A stretch of DNA of 64,000 bases. Origin: Apiosordaria backusii (Eukaryota; Ascomycota; Sordariomycetes; Sordariales; Lasiosphaeriaceae). How positions within the stretch are numbered: position 1 is the stretch's first letter; the number at the start of each line of letters is the position of its first letter. Location: NCBI GenBank assembly GCA_030549205.1, contig JAUKTV010000005.1, forward strand, positions 930,001 through 994,000. The letters are read 5' to 3'. The notes under the pieces are model-generated. The model ran no database searches and was not told the origin of the DNA. It saw nothing but the letters and a program-made list of their open reading frames with translations. The position numbers and the translations under genes are program-made. Shown one piece after another: positions 1 through 12,408 of the stretch.

Positions 1-3000
1 CTAGCAGCAAGCATACCAAGCCCCCTATAAATTCAAAAATACAAAATACAAAGCCCAGACAGGGGTCTTCCAGAGGGGAAGAATTAGTAGATTCTTACTA
101 TATACAGGCCTTTACTATTCAATTAAAGAAGCAAAAGGCCTAGATTTAACAGTTACAAAGCGCTATAACTAAAATAGTAAAGTAAATTAAGCTCCTAATA
201 GCAACTTAAAGCACTTTAAATCGGCCTAAGGCTACTATAACCACTCCTCTAGTAATAACTAAAGCTATATACCAAAAAGCCACAGCAGCCTACCAGCTAA
301 AGCTTAAGGCTAATAATAGTTCTACTAAAGTCCTTTATACCACTATTACTACTAAGATAACTAAAAAGGTCTACAAATTCCCTACTAACTAAAAGCTTAT
401 AGGCCTTAAGAATTTCGATCTATAGAAATAGAGCCTAAATATTATACTATATACTATTAATATAGCTACTTTTACAGAGGACCCTACTATAGTAGCCTAC
501 TAAAGTAATACTAAACAGGCCCTACTATTAATATTACTTTAAAACAGTATAGCCTTAGGCTCCTAGACTTCTATTTTATAGCAAACAAGCCCTATTAAAG
601 CCTATAAACTGCTTGTTTAAAAGTATTCCTATAGTACTAAATTATAGTAAAGGAACCTCTATAAGAAATATCACTCCCTAAACTTTTACCAATTTATAAG
701 CTCTTTAATAGACTTTAATGCTAAATTCTTTAATGCGGTTAGCCAGCTTATACTAGCCGGCATCGATCTTTAGGCTATAAATCAGGTAAATCAATACCTA
801 TAGGCTATAGAAAAGAGCTTCCTATAGTAAGCTAAAAGGTAATAAAGTACTATATAGACCGCTAAAGCGCTAGGCTAAAATATAGGTACTATTAACCTAA
901 GCTTTTTAATAGTAAACTTATTAAAAGAACAGTGTATTCCAATCTTTACTACTATTAAAGGCATAGCCTATAAAAGTAAAGAAAGCCCTTATAAAGACGC
1001 TAAAAAGAAGGTCTTTTTAAGCAAAAAGCCTAAAAGTAATGGTAATAGTAGCCTTAGTAGCCTAAGTAACTTACCTTAAAAGAAAAAGAAAAAAGGCTTT
1101 AAAAGATCTAAAGGCCTTAAAGAAAGGCCTAAAGCTAAAGATTTATTTATCTATATAGTAAGCTTCTATAACCTGGCTTTAGGGGTCTTTAAAGACTTTA
1201 ATAGTAATAATAGTAATAAGGGCATTTATATAGTACTTATAAGGTCTGTTAAAGGTGCTAAAAGCACTGAAGGTAAGGCCTTAATAGCACTTTCTTTAAA
1301 AGATATCCTTTTATACGATATTAAATCTACTGACTATATTATTAACAGTCAAAAATAGTTTATTAACTATAAGCCTAATAATAGCTTATTAAGGACAATT
1401 TATATAAAAGGGGGTCTTTTAACGTTTAAGGGCTTTAAAACTGCTATATTTATAGTACTTTTATAGAAAGAACCTCCTAAATATACTAAGCTTAAGCTTG
1501 AAAATGCTCTATATATTCCTTAATTTAACATTAACCTTTTTAATAGTATACTATATTATAAGGTTAGCGGTTAGGTTAAAAAAGAAGTACTATATAGGCC
1601 TAATAAAGCTCCGATAGCGGTATTTAATTTTAAAGCTTTAGGCTTCTTTTTAAAATTATAGAGGGTAAAAAGGCCTATTATTTACTATAATATAAGTTTT
1701 AACGTTATTAGTTAAAAGCGAAAATTAATAGTAGAGCTTTTTAACAGGCCTTTATTTTAAAAGGATAGCTATTCGAAGGTCAATTTAAACCCTTAAAGGC
1801 TTAATAATAGGCCTATAGAATTAAATAGTAATAGTATTATTAGCTTTAATTTAAACGTTTAAAAGGTAAAGCCCTATAGGCTTAAGGGGTCTGAGTCTAG
1901 CTATAAGGAAGGCTATAGTTAGAGTAGACCTAGAGGAATAGAGCTTTATTAGTCTATAAAAGGCCTTAATAGCTTAAGTAACCCCGGTTTTAAAGGATCT
2001 AATTAGGGCAGACCTATTGAAGAGCTCTGTTAGCTTAAAAAAGGCCTTAATAGTTTAAGTAACTCCAGCCTATTTAATTAAGAAGAGGCTTAAGGAGGCT
2101 ATATATTTAGGGAGGCTATTAAAAATATCCCTAATACTGCTATAGACTACTATAGTAAATTGCTCTAAATAGTATTAAAATGGCATATTAGGCTAGGTTA
2201 TATAGACCTAATACTACTAAAAAAGACTAGTAAAATTACTACTAGGCTTTTAAACCTAGATTAAATTAAAGAAGTAGATTTTTAATGCTTAGCTTATAAT
2301 AAAGTTAAGGCAGTAAGAAGGTTTTAATTTTCTACTATTCTGGACCTTCTTAAAGTCTTAGGTTCTATTAAAGGCGATACTTTTAAAATTAAGCCTATAC
2401 TCTATAATAGGCTCTTTATAGTGTTAATTTTAATAGACTGAAAATCCTGGTTTAGGTAGGCCTTTTATTTACTAAACGTTAAGAGACTAACTGTACTAAA
2501 CGCTATAAAAGGCTTTTTTAAAGGCTTAAAGAACCGTTACGATAAATACCCTATTTATTTCTACTATAACGGTAAAAAGGAAATTAACTATAAACTATAG
2601 GCCTGGTTTTTTATTAAAGGCGTTGAATTTTCTACTTTTAGGCCCTATATTTATAAGCAAAATAGCCTAATTGAATGCTTTATTAGAATATTTTTAAACC
2701 AGTTATAGGCTATAATAGTGTTATTATAGCTTTCTTAGTACTTATAGTACTATATAGTGCTTATAGTATTTAAATTAGTTAATTATACTGTAGTTAATAA
2801 TAGGGACCTAACTTCTTATTAAATACTCTATAATAAATTAAAGCTTTCCCTTTTTTATAAGCTAGACTTAAGCCGGTTTAAAGCTATAGGCTTTTCTATA
2901 GAGCTCCTTATTTCTATTAAAAAAAAGTTTAAAGCTTTAAAGTTATAGGCCTGTATAGAGCTTAGTAAGCTATTGGCTGTCTTTAAAAGTAAGACTTATT

Positions 3001-5370
3001 AAATATGGATATTGGTTAGAAAGGTAGTAGTAAAATCTTCCTTTATAAATATAGTAGACGAACTTACTGTAATTTAAAGTATTACAGCTATTTTAGAAGG
3101 GGATTTAAGCCAAAAGGGGATAGAGCTACTATAATTAGTAAATAAAGATAGTAATCTATGCTTTAAATACGATTTAGTTAGCCGACCAAGTTTGTAAATT
3201 AACTAATAGGCCAATACTGAACAATTCTTTAGTAGTAAGTTAATCAGTAGGCCTATTATAATTTAAAAAGCTATAATCAATAGTAGCTTAAAGCTTTTTA
3301 ATAGATCTATTATAGGCCCTAAGGCCGGCTTAGAACCCTCTATTAAAGACTACTTATTAATAGAAGTGGAAGAACTATATTTAAGTGTAAATGAAGATAT
3401 TAAAATAGGCACTAGCCAATTTATTAAATCAATATTAATTAAAGCTAAGGCCTATTACTATAGGGTCTTTAAAGGTCTTTTTAGTACTAGTTTATTACTT
3501 TAAATATTAAAATAAGTATTAAAAAACCCTGAAAAATCCTATTAGCTAAAGACTATATATAGCAAATTCAGGTAAATAATTAATTAAAGAACCTTTAAGT
3601 TCCTTCCTTAAAGCACTCTCTTTAAAGACTATACGCTATTAACTAATAGGTTAGTACTATATAAAAAGACCGATAAAGAAAATAGGCTTCTAAAGTTTAA
3701 AGTTAAGCTCATTATTAGAGGATTCTTATAAAAGGAAGGCCTAGATTTTATAAAGACCTTTACCTTTATTACTATACTATCTATTTAATATATACTACTA
3801 ACTATAGTAGCTTTATTAAACTAGGAAATAGAGTAGATCGATTTTATAAAGGCATTTCTTAATAGCTATTTAAAAGAGGAGAATTATATAGTAATATCTA
3901 AGGGCTTTTATAAGTTCTATTAAAAAGTAGACTTAACTATTAAAGCTAAGCTATATAGGTAAGGCTTTAAGCTTAAAACTAACTAAATAATTTGCCTTTT
4001 TAAGGCCTTATATAGCTTAAAGTAAAGCCCTAAACTTTAGTAAACTAAATTTACTAAGCTATTAAAAGAAAAGGGTTTTATAGTGCTAATTTCTAACTTT
4101 ACTATCTTTTATAATCCTAAAGCTAGGATTTTTATAGTAACCTATATTAATAATTATTTAATTATAAGCTTTAATAAGGCCTATATTTAATAGTTTAAGA
4201 AAAGCTTAAATAAAGTCTATCCGATAGAAAATAAAGGGCCGGCTTCCTTTTTTTAAGGGTCTAAATAATAAGGGATAGATATCGCTCCCTTCTATAGCTT
4301 AACTAAGCTTAGTATATATAGAAAGCGATTAAGACCTTTAGCTTTGAAAATAACTGTAAAATACTAGTTCCTTTATAGCCTAGAATAGTAGCCTAATATA
4401 AGGACCTTAAATTAAAAGGAAACCTTATAAGTAAGTCGGATTATATACTATTTTAATATATAGTAGGTATTGTAATGTATTTAATAACTTAAATAAGGCC
4501 TAATATTGCTTTTATAGTACAGTGGCTTTTAAGGAGTATATAGTAGCCTACTATAGTAAACTTAAATACCGTTAAAAACCTTCTAAAGTATCTAAATAGT
4601 ATAGAGAATTTAGTAATTGCCTACGGCTATACTACTGAACTTACTAAAAAAGAAGGTACTATAGTATTTATAGGCTTTGTGGATTTAGACTTTACAGAGG
4701 ACTTAAAGGACTTAAAATCTACCTATAGCTTTATATTTAAAGTAGCTGGGGGCCCTGTAAGCTGGAAATTAAAGAAGGCCAATATTATAAGCCTTTCTAC
4801 TTTAAAGGCTGAAACTAACGTATTTACTAAGGCTATTTATAAAGCTTTATAGATTAAGGGGGTTTATAAGAAGCTAGGGCATACTTTAGTAGGCTCTACC
4901 TTTCTATATAGTGATAATACTAGCTTTATAACTACTGCTTATAACTTAGCCTTTTACAATCGTACTAAGCATACACTGCTAAAATACCATTGGGTTAAGA
5001 AGTAAGTTAGGGCATTATAGGTTACTATTAATTATTTAAATATTAAATGAATGCCGGCTAATAGGCTAATTAAACTACTGGCTAGTTAAAAATTTAAGAC
5101 CTTTATAGGTCTTTTAGGCTTAAGGAATAGGCCTATAAAGGAAAAGTTAATGGAGGAATAGATTAGAAAACTACCTTTCCTATATTTAATTTTCCTTTAT
5201 AATTTAGCTTATAAAAGTAGTTACTTAACGCTTAAATATATAAGCCTTAACGCCTTATATACCTTATATTTTAGTTTTTTAATTAGCTAGTTAGTTTATT
5301 AGTTTTAGCTTACTACGCTAGGCCTTAGATTTAAATCTAGGCCTACCACTTACTATAAGTAGAAGAGGGG
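1..5370 (+). mobile_element. RIP-degraded Ty1/copia LTR retrotransposon
   Basis: The stretch is very AT-rich, poor in CpA and crowded with TAG/TAA, so no long ORF survives. Reading through the stops on the plus strand still shows a copia polyprotein in the usual order. A gag-like segment lies at about 400-1100, a protease-like segment at about 1310-1660, and an integrase at about 2160-2830 with a recognisable QNSLIECF match to the PEQNGxxER signature near 2660. The reverse transcriptase spans about 3660-4200, with YINN near 4145 where YVDD is expected. RNase H spans about 4560-5010, including GFVDLDFTED, SWKLKKANIISLS and RTKHTLLKYH. The order INT before RT is what separates copia from gypsy. 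A purine run at 5361-5370 fits the polypurine tract. The 5' LTR would lie left of the window. The element is certainly inactive. Confidence 0.9.
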
Positions 5371-6200
5371 TATTAAATTAGGTCCCTATAAGGCCTAAGT
5401 TTACAGTAGGTAGTTACTATTATACTATATAGTAAAAGCTTAAGTTAGAAAGCCTACCCGTTAGCTACCCGGCACTTACCTGGTACCTTACTTTACTATA
5501 GGGCTATTTAAAGGCCTACATCCTACTAACCAGTAGGCCAAACTGTCTATAATTTTATATTCAGGCTACTAAGGCCTATTACTGTAGGCAGTATAAGTGG
5601 CCTGACCCTAATCCTACATTGACCTGCACTTTAGGTTAGGGGTGCTCGGTTTCGCGGCCCTTTTGTATAGCCGTAAGTCGATTTTTAAAGAGCTGTAAAC
5701 TACGCTAACTTAACTGCCTGTAAGACCTGTAGCCAACCACTGGGCTAGCTAAAATAGCCAAGAATTAGTAGGCCTATAGTTAAGTAGGTATATTACTACT
5801 ATACTAAATTATAGGCCTGTAGGCCCTGTAAGTCAGAAGTTATAGAAGGCTTGGTAAGTAGTTTATAGGGCTTGGTAAACCTCGAGTTTAACCAAACCGT
5901 ACTTTAGCCTATTTGCCCGCTGGGATATACGAGGCACCGCATGTTAGTCGGTGGATATGTGGTAGAGGTCGAGTACGAACCCTACTATAGAGATTATTAC
6001 AGTGGATTTACAAAAGGCTAGCACTACAATACAATTGTTTACCTACTATATTTCTATTCTACAGTACCTGCGTGGTACTGTATTCTAGTACCCCAGCACT
6101 AAGCTATAGGTATCACGCGTAAGACTTCCGCTGCACTGTGAGCTAGTGTGTGAGCACCAAATTACAGGGCCCTTAGGCCTGTAATTGGCCATACCTATTC
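5371..6200 (+). repeat. Probable 3' LTR and AT-rich flank of the copia element
   Basis: This segment begins directly after the purine tract agaagagggg at 5361-5370, where a copia 3' LTR should start. It keeps the AT-rich, TAG-rich composition of the element, and composition rises sharply to GC-rich just after the TTA/ATT run at about 6205-6223. No coding potential was seen. The far LTR end cannot be fixed because the matching 5' LTR is outside the window; the right part may be ordinary RIP-affected flank rather than LTR. Confidence 0.5.
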
Positions 6201-6479
6201 CAATAATTATTATTATTATTATTTAATCTCGTCGATAATTCTTGCCCCAAAAGCGAGAGATCAGCCTCCAAACCCAACTCGCAAACCCCGTTGCATTCTC
6301 ACACCGACGTTTTTGAACGCACTTCAACAAATGTAGTCTCAGCTAGTTGGATGATGCTGAGGCCACCGGGACCAGTTGGCGGGAGCTGGGAGGTGTTCCG
6401 AGAGTGCCTTCAGCTGATCTCTTCGTCCTTGGTGATATATGAACTGCCTGGTAGTGCGGTGTAAGGTTTCCGTCAGCGG

Positions 6480-9400
6480 GCGCTACAATGATGGTAGTTG
6501 TAAGAGAATGTGTAGTAGTTGACGATTAATGAAGAAAGCACGCTTGTTGTCGTTGGGCACAGGTCTGTTGATTGTCGTGGTCACCGTAACGCCGCTAGAC
6601 ACGGAGAGGCCGAATGATCGCGAATACATCTCCACAGGAACCTCGAGTTTGTTATTGTCGCAGTCGGTAGGCTTGTCCGGGTACGTGAGGCCCGGGCCGA
6701 CGCTAGTGACGAGACGGCCACGGTCAGTAAGAATAGGTATGAAAATAACATCTGGGGTGAAATACTAACGTGATCTTGGGCCAGTGAGGGAAATCAGGGG
6801 GGTGGACGAATGCCCAACCCACTGGGAGTATTCTGAGCGGCGGCGGCGGACCCCTGTAATATTGTATTTTGTGGTTAGAATCGAGAGGGCCCAAGACAAA
6901 AAGGAGGTAGCAGTATCGTACAGTCCAATGACGGATTTGGGAAACGTGAACTTCCAGCCAAAGACCTTGATATCTTTAGTGTCGATGCAGAAGATGAAGA
7001 ACCACAGTTCGTCACACTTGATCTTAACGACAACGTGGTCGTTGTCGTCGTCCTCTTTTTGGGGCGGGCATTGGTTGTTGCGGCACTGCTTGTCTATAGG
7101 CTCGACGATAGGCTCGATACGAGAAGGAGGGAATACGCCATTGGTGTAGGTTGGAATGGGGGTCGACGTAGTGGTGGTGGTTTTCGGAACGTAAAGGATA
7201 GTGCTGTCGTCGTCGTCGTTAGTGATAGTGCCCGTCACCCACCCGCCACACGTCGACGTCCACTTGTCAGAGGGCCCTTGGGTGATCTGGGGCCAGGGCG
7301 GCAGCTCGACCTAGCGGATGGTGACGGTCGTCTTAGAGTTGGACACGTAGCTGAGCATAATGGGGACGGCGTCGGGCTTCATGCTGGTGCACTTGGAGAA
7401 GACGGCCCCCTCCGTCATAGAGCCTATGATATTGATGTTGGAGAAGGAGATGCGGTCTGTCACAATGTCGGAGGGGTAGAGCGTAACGGTCGTGGTCGTC
7501 GAGCCCACCTCGAACGAGGTTACATACAAAGGAAGGCGGATAGTGGTAGTGGACGGGAGCCCGCTCAGGGGCAGAACGAGCACGCAGGGGCTCTCGCACG
7601 CCGCAGTCGGGTACTCGTAGACGCGGCTGCCAATATAGGCCGGGTTAACGTTCTTATAGGTGTTATCGTCGTCGGTCTTAGTCTAGACACAGACGCCCTA
7701 GGGGCAGTAGCCACGGCTACAGGCAAACTCGCAGAAGGGTCCGAAGATACGCTCGTCGACGCTCAGGTCGGCCTCGCCGGTCACAGTATCGCTCTAACCG
7801 GGTAGCACGTGCAGGGCCCCCGTCGACGTACAGGTGCACGAGTAGATAGGGCAGAAGCCAAAGTTGCACGAGAAGCCGCAGAGGCCGCCGAGGCTGCCCT
7901 CGCCAACGCCCGAGGTGCACGCGTCCGGGGTGAAGGGCGAGACGTTGGGGATGACGAGGTCGTGCTTGGCCGTATCGCAGTAGGCGTTGGGGCAGCCGAA
8001 GCCGTAGTTGCAGGCAAAGCTGCATAGGCCCCCGTAGCTAGCCGACCTGCCCTCGGCCGGGAAGCCCACGGTGCTAAAGCCGGGGGTGTCGGGGCCGGGG
8101 AGCTTGTTGCCGGGCCCTATCTTAGTGCAGAGGCATGCGCCGACAGGGCAGTAGCCGTACTTGCACGTGAAGGCGCAGAGCTCGTCGAAGCTAGCGGCAG
8201 CAGTGCCCTCGATGCACACCCACTGCGTTGAGTTGACCGTTTTGCTGACAGCCGCTCCCGTAGTGCTAGCCACAAAGGCGTTCCAGTTGGTGTATCCGTT
8301 CGTGTCGTCGCAGCTCGTCTTGATAGGTCGCTTGTTGACCGTTATAGACCCGACCGTGACGACGACGGCGCCCGTATTGGCGCCGAAGGCGACGCTGCCG
8401 TGGTAGATGCCGGCGCCGCCGCTCGGGGTCTTGGTCCACGCGGCGCCGAGGTTTACACCGCCGACGGTGACGGTGACGGCCTGGCTGCTAGCAAGCAGGG
8501 CCGAGTAGAAGATCTTATCCTGCACTACGTCCTGGGGCGTGAACTCAAACTGCAGCTGGCTCGCCGTGTTGCCCGTTGTCCAGCCGTCGTCGCACAGCGC
8601 GTTCTTGGGCGTGACGCGGTACCACGCCACAAGCTTCTCCTGCGTGATAGTGGCCACGCCCGTCTTATAAAGGTCGATAGTGAAAGGCAGCAGCTCGCGC
8701 CAGCCGTCGTGCGGCATGTCCAGGGCATAGTTGAACGGCGCCTTGCCGACCGTAAAGGCCTCGTAACTGTCGCCCTCGACGTAGAGAGGGCCGATATAGT
8801 GCGACTCGCCAAAGTCGTTCCAAGAGATGATCTGGACGTAGTCGGGGTTGATAAAGCGGATCTGCTCCCAGCGGTCAAACCACAGGTCGTCGCCCCTCCA
8901 CAGCCAGTTCTTGTTGTAGCCCGGGAGGTTAGTATAGAACCAGAGGCTTGCCGGCATCACTGCGCCACGCGCCGACGTAATTAGCAACTGCCTGCTTACT
9001 CCCTCGCCGCGGGTGTAAGTGAAGACTTACTGTATTGCAAGTTACTGCTACAGCTCTTCTCTGCTGCCTCTATAAACTCAATGTACGAAGCGTCCACGTA
9101 CGTGTTGCCGTTCGTATTGCCCCAGGGCCAGGGTGCCCAGCTAAAGAGGCCGTGCGGGACACAAGGGGCAGCGTCGAGGGCCGCCTTAGCCCCAAGGGAC
9201 GACCAGTCGGGGATGAAGGCGGCGTTGGTCTTTTTAATAATGCCCTCCCAGTCCCCGGCCTGCGCCGGCCCCTCAAACGTCGACACGACAGGCCGCCCCT
9301 GGTCGTCGATGTAGTACGAGCCGTAGCCGGAATAAAGCAAGGTCATAGAGACGACGTGTTGGCACTCCAAGGGCCCCCGCCGGCGTAGTCGTACGAGAAG

Positions 9401-9711
9401 ATCATTTTAAACCCCAAGTCGTCGGCCGCCTCGAAGGCTTTGGACAAGGATATGCCGAGAGTCTTGTCGTCTGCGCGGATATTCAAAGCAAAACCGTCGT
9501 TGTAGGCAGCTTGGGCCAATCTAATATCGACCTTCCACTGGTCTACGCTCCAGAGTTTGCCATTTTCGACCTAGTTGGTTGAATAATCTCAAGTCAGTGG
9601 CCGGTAGAGCTACTCCCTAGGGAACAAACTCACCATAAAATGGGCAAAGACTGCCTTGGCCTGGACCTGGACACATCCCAACAGGACGGCCAGGAGGGCA
9701 GAGAGCCACAT
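6480..9711 (-). pseudogene. Decayed GH71 alpha-1,3-glucanase (mutanase) with long cysteine-rich C-terminal part
   Basis: The start at 9711 gives a signal peptide (MWLSALLAVLLGCVQVQAKA) followed by AVFAHFM, the usual GH71 opening. Exons are 9711-9634, 9570-9031 and from 8959 down. Introns have GTGAGT/CTAG and GTAAGT/GCAG ends. GH71 landmarks are LAQAAYNDGFALNI, VSTFEGP, FIPDWSSLGAKAA, LFSWAPWPWG, FYTNLPGYNKNWLWRGDDLW and SWNDFGESHYIGP. After the catalytic domain come a glucan-binding-like stretch, three or more Cys-rich repeats of the C-x-F-x-C-x-Y/F-G-x-CP type, and a Pro/Thr tail. Family members hydrolyse alpha-1,3-glucan of fungal walls outside the cell. The copy is broken: one frameshift at about 9370-9385, in GGPWSA|DVVS, and in-frame TAG codons at 7794-7796, 7698-7700, 7683-7685, 7311-7313 and 6765-6767, all in one frame. 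The frame is lost again near 6500, so the 3' end is uncertain. Confidence 0.88.
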
Positions 9712-11104
9712 CTTGGGCCCTTGGGGTGGGTGAGCTAGCGGCAAGCTTCGCTGGCGGAGAACCGGGAAAGAAGTAGAAGAGTCCCGCGGATAGGGATGAT
9801 GGGGAAGAAGAAAGAGAGAAAAGAGCGGCTGGCGGCCCCTATTTCAGTCCCTCTCATCGACCTAACCGCCCACAGTACCTACCCAGATATCCGGCTCGAC
9901 GACCGACTTCGGAAATAGCAAACATCCACATCCTGAATCCTAACGGCACCCTACTCGGCCGCTTTCTGAGTGCGGCTAGCTCTCCGCCGTCCGCCGTCCG
10001 CCGTCCACAAGGGACCCGGTTACATGGCGGGGAAAATTCATACGCCCACACCTTTGCACCGCCACGATCAACGACCCCTAAGTCCAACGACATTTGCAAC
10101 AGCAGCGGAAAAAAAAACGCAACTTCGAAACTAAAATGTAATCAGTGACGTAATCCCATAGAACTGAAGCGATATTGTTGGATGTAATATTTCTTGTTGT
10201 TGTAGTAGTTAGAATCAAGGTTGAAGGTTTGTCGTTGGAGTTGTGGTTTTTTGGTGGTAAGGATGGATGCGGCCAATCAGCGATAAGTTATGAAAATGAC
10301 TGTTTGGTCTGTGGCGCGTGGGGTGTGTACTGGGGTGTGTACGGGGCTGGTGGGTGGAGTAGATTTTCCTCGTCACATAACCGACTCCTCCACATTATAG
10401 CGTCGACGAGTTTTTCTCTCCATTTTCGTACTCAATCTCGTTGGTAGCATTGCATTGCATTTGCCGCCCTGCAGGCGCGACCGCAAGCGGTTCGCGTTCA
10501 AAAGAGTTTTCTTTCCCAGGGGCTAGCCGAGGCCAGGCAGCGGGCCGTTTTCCCTTTCCGTGCCACGCCCCACTAATCAGGAAGCCGGGGTGGCTGTTCC
10601 TGGAACCCCTGATTAGTAAGGCGTGGCACGGGTACGGGTCGCGTGTCTTGTCGTCTTGTCTCGAGCCGTGGCCAAGATGCTGACTTGCTAGAATCCGTGG
10701 ATGTGCTAGAAGGCCAGCAGCCACAACTGCCGATCACGTTGGTTGGACCCTAGAGCACTGAGATGATATTTACCTCTAGTGTATACATAGTAGTAAGTAT
10801 TACTGCATTGGATTGTTTGAACTTTCGAATGCTTCCTTCCGTTGGACCGGTCCCTGGATGCCACTTCATTGCATATTCGGCCGCATTAGCTTCCCGCAAC
10901 AGGAAACCCTCGTCCGGCACCGCGCTTAGCGCTCCGAGTACCCCGCTCACCATACTGCTTGGTGGGGTTCCTAGGGCGAAAGAAGGAAAAGGAGAAAAAA
11001 GACACTGATTAAGGGGGCACAGCAACGAATCGGATCGTCCCTCACCTTTGCTGGCACCACCAGTTTAGCCCCCAGAAGCCAGCGTCCCCGAGACCGACCC
11101 CGCG
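9712..11104. other. Non-coding interval upstream of the GH71 relic and the DUF4419 gene
   Basis: The two flanking gene remnants are transcribed away from each other, so this interval would have held both promoters. I see no convincing coding sequence. ORFs on both strands are short and have no recognisable motifs. The one clear structure is the inverted repeat at 10559-10630, listed separately. Confidence 0.5.
10559..10630. repeat. Imperfect inverted repeat, 23-bp arms
   Basis: The left arm at 10559-10581 reads cgtgccacgcc then ccactaatcagg. The right arm at 10608-10630 is its reverse complement with two mismatches. The 26-nt loop contains a further small hairpin (agcc/ggct) and the palindrome TTCCTGGAA. 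The size fits a short hairpin or the collapsed ends of a miniature inverted-repeat element. No flanking target-site duplication is obvious. Confidence 0.7.
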
Positions 11105-12408
11105 ATGCCCACCGTCATCAAGCCAGACCCAGACCTCCAGAGCGGCACAAACGGCGACAGCACTTGTTCGTCGCCCTGGAGCCTGCTCTATATCACCTCG
11201 CCCGACCACTGGCACCACCACTCCTCCATCCTACGCTCATCGTTCAGTTCAACGGACCCTCCCTCCATTGCGGCCAGCAATAATGGCTTTGCCCACACCG
11301 TCATTCGCGCCTGGCAGCAAGACCTGCACCTAAGGCTCCGGCCCGACGATATATGGCTCGCCATCCTTACCCAATTCAGTTGCTTCGTCAACGGCAACGG
11401 GAACGCCGAGGCACTCCGTTCCATCTTCGTTGCCCATGAAGGTCAGCAGGAGCTTGTCGTCGATGTTGACGGCACCATCAAGAGCGTGGATTTCGGCGCC
11501 ATTGCACAACAGCTAGCTGCTAAAGCGAAGGAGCGCCTTGTGGATCCCAACATTGCCGATACCCTTCTGCCTACCTTTACTACTACAACACCGCACGACC
11601 AAGCTGTAGCTGCTATGGCGTTTCTCGGGTTACCAAGCCGTACTTTGGCTCTCGTGTAAAGTTCGGCTGCGGCTTCCCGTCAGTAACCTTATTAGGAGAA
11701 AGAAGCGACTGGGCCAACATTCTTAAACGTATCGCCTGGTTCGGGACGCTTGGGCACGAGGAGACGGATACGTGGACTATACGGTTGACTAAGGTCCTTA
11801 AGTATATAGTGGCTAGCTTCGATACTCCAGATATGGCCAATATTAAGGAGTTTTGGGCGCGGGCAGTCCACGAGACAACATCAAGCATGTCTGGCGGCAT
11901 CGTGACTTTGTCGGGATGGCTAACAGCGTTCTGTTGGTGGGGGGCCGACGGCAAGAGGGTGCAAAGCTATACTGACGAAGAGCTCAAGCGCAAATTTGTG
12001 GCCGGGTATCGTCGCTTGACGCTAGACGGCGTCGGGTTTCCTATTATCAGACGGAGGGAAGTCCCTCCAGGGGTTGTGACAGTGCCGGTCACGCTGGACA
12101 ACGGGGAAATTACCAAGGCCGTGTTCGTGGCCGGGTCGATGGGGATGCGGGTAATTGACGGAGAAGGCCAGACTGCGGCTCAGCCTGCTTCGGGGTGGTG
12201 GCTGCTGTTAGCCCCCCCCAAGAAAGATGCGCCTGTCCACCGGCAAATACCGACCCGAGGATCTCACCATGCAGTGCAAGCACAGCGGCATTACCCGCCA
12301 CTTACTCGGCGCCTTGACTCGAGAGGGGTGCCGATGTCTCTGTCGGCATCTGGTGAGACCGACAAAAGCGACGGCGAGTTTGCTGGGAAGATTGTTAGTC
12401 ACTCTTAG
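11105..12408 (+). pseudogene. DUF4419-domain gene with a single frameshift
   Basis: The first frame (11105 to about 11628) matches the start of fungal DUF4419 proteins: SSFSSTDPPSIAASNNGFAH, LRPDDIWLAILTQFSCFVN and HEGQQELVVD. The second frame, from about 11629, continues with FGCGFPSVTLLGERSDW, VASFDTP, FWARAVHE and LSGWLTAFCWWG, ending the domain at QPASGWW near 12200. The switch falls in GGGTT at 11627-11631, where losing one base relative to the ancestor would explain it; there are no splice signals. After SGWW, where family members usually stop, the frame runs on for about 65 unmatched residues, so the original stop has probably also gone. No biochemical function is established for the family to my knowledge. 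A sequencing error cannot be excluded for the single indel. Confidence 0.78.

Noticed and set aside
7035..7805. Plus-strand 256-codon ORF opposite the GH71 relic
   Set aside because: It is the low-stop shadow of a GC-rich minus-strand gene; the minus strand has clear GH71 and Cys-rich domain matches.
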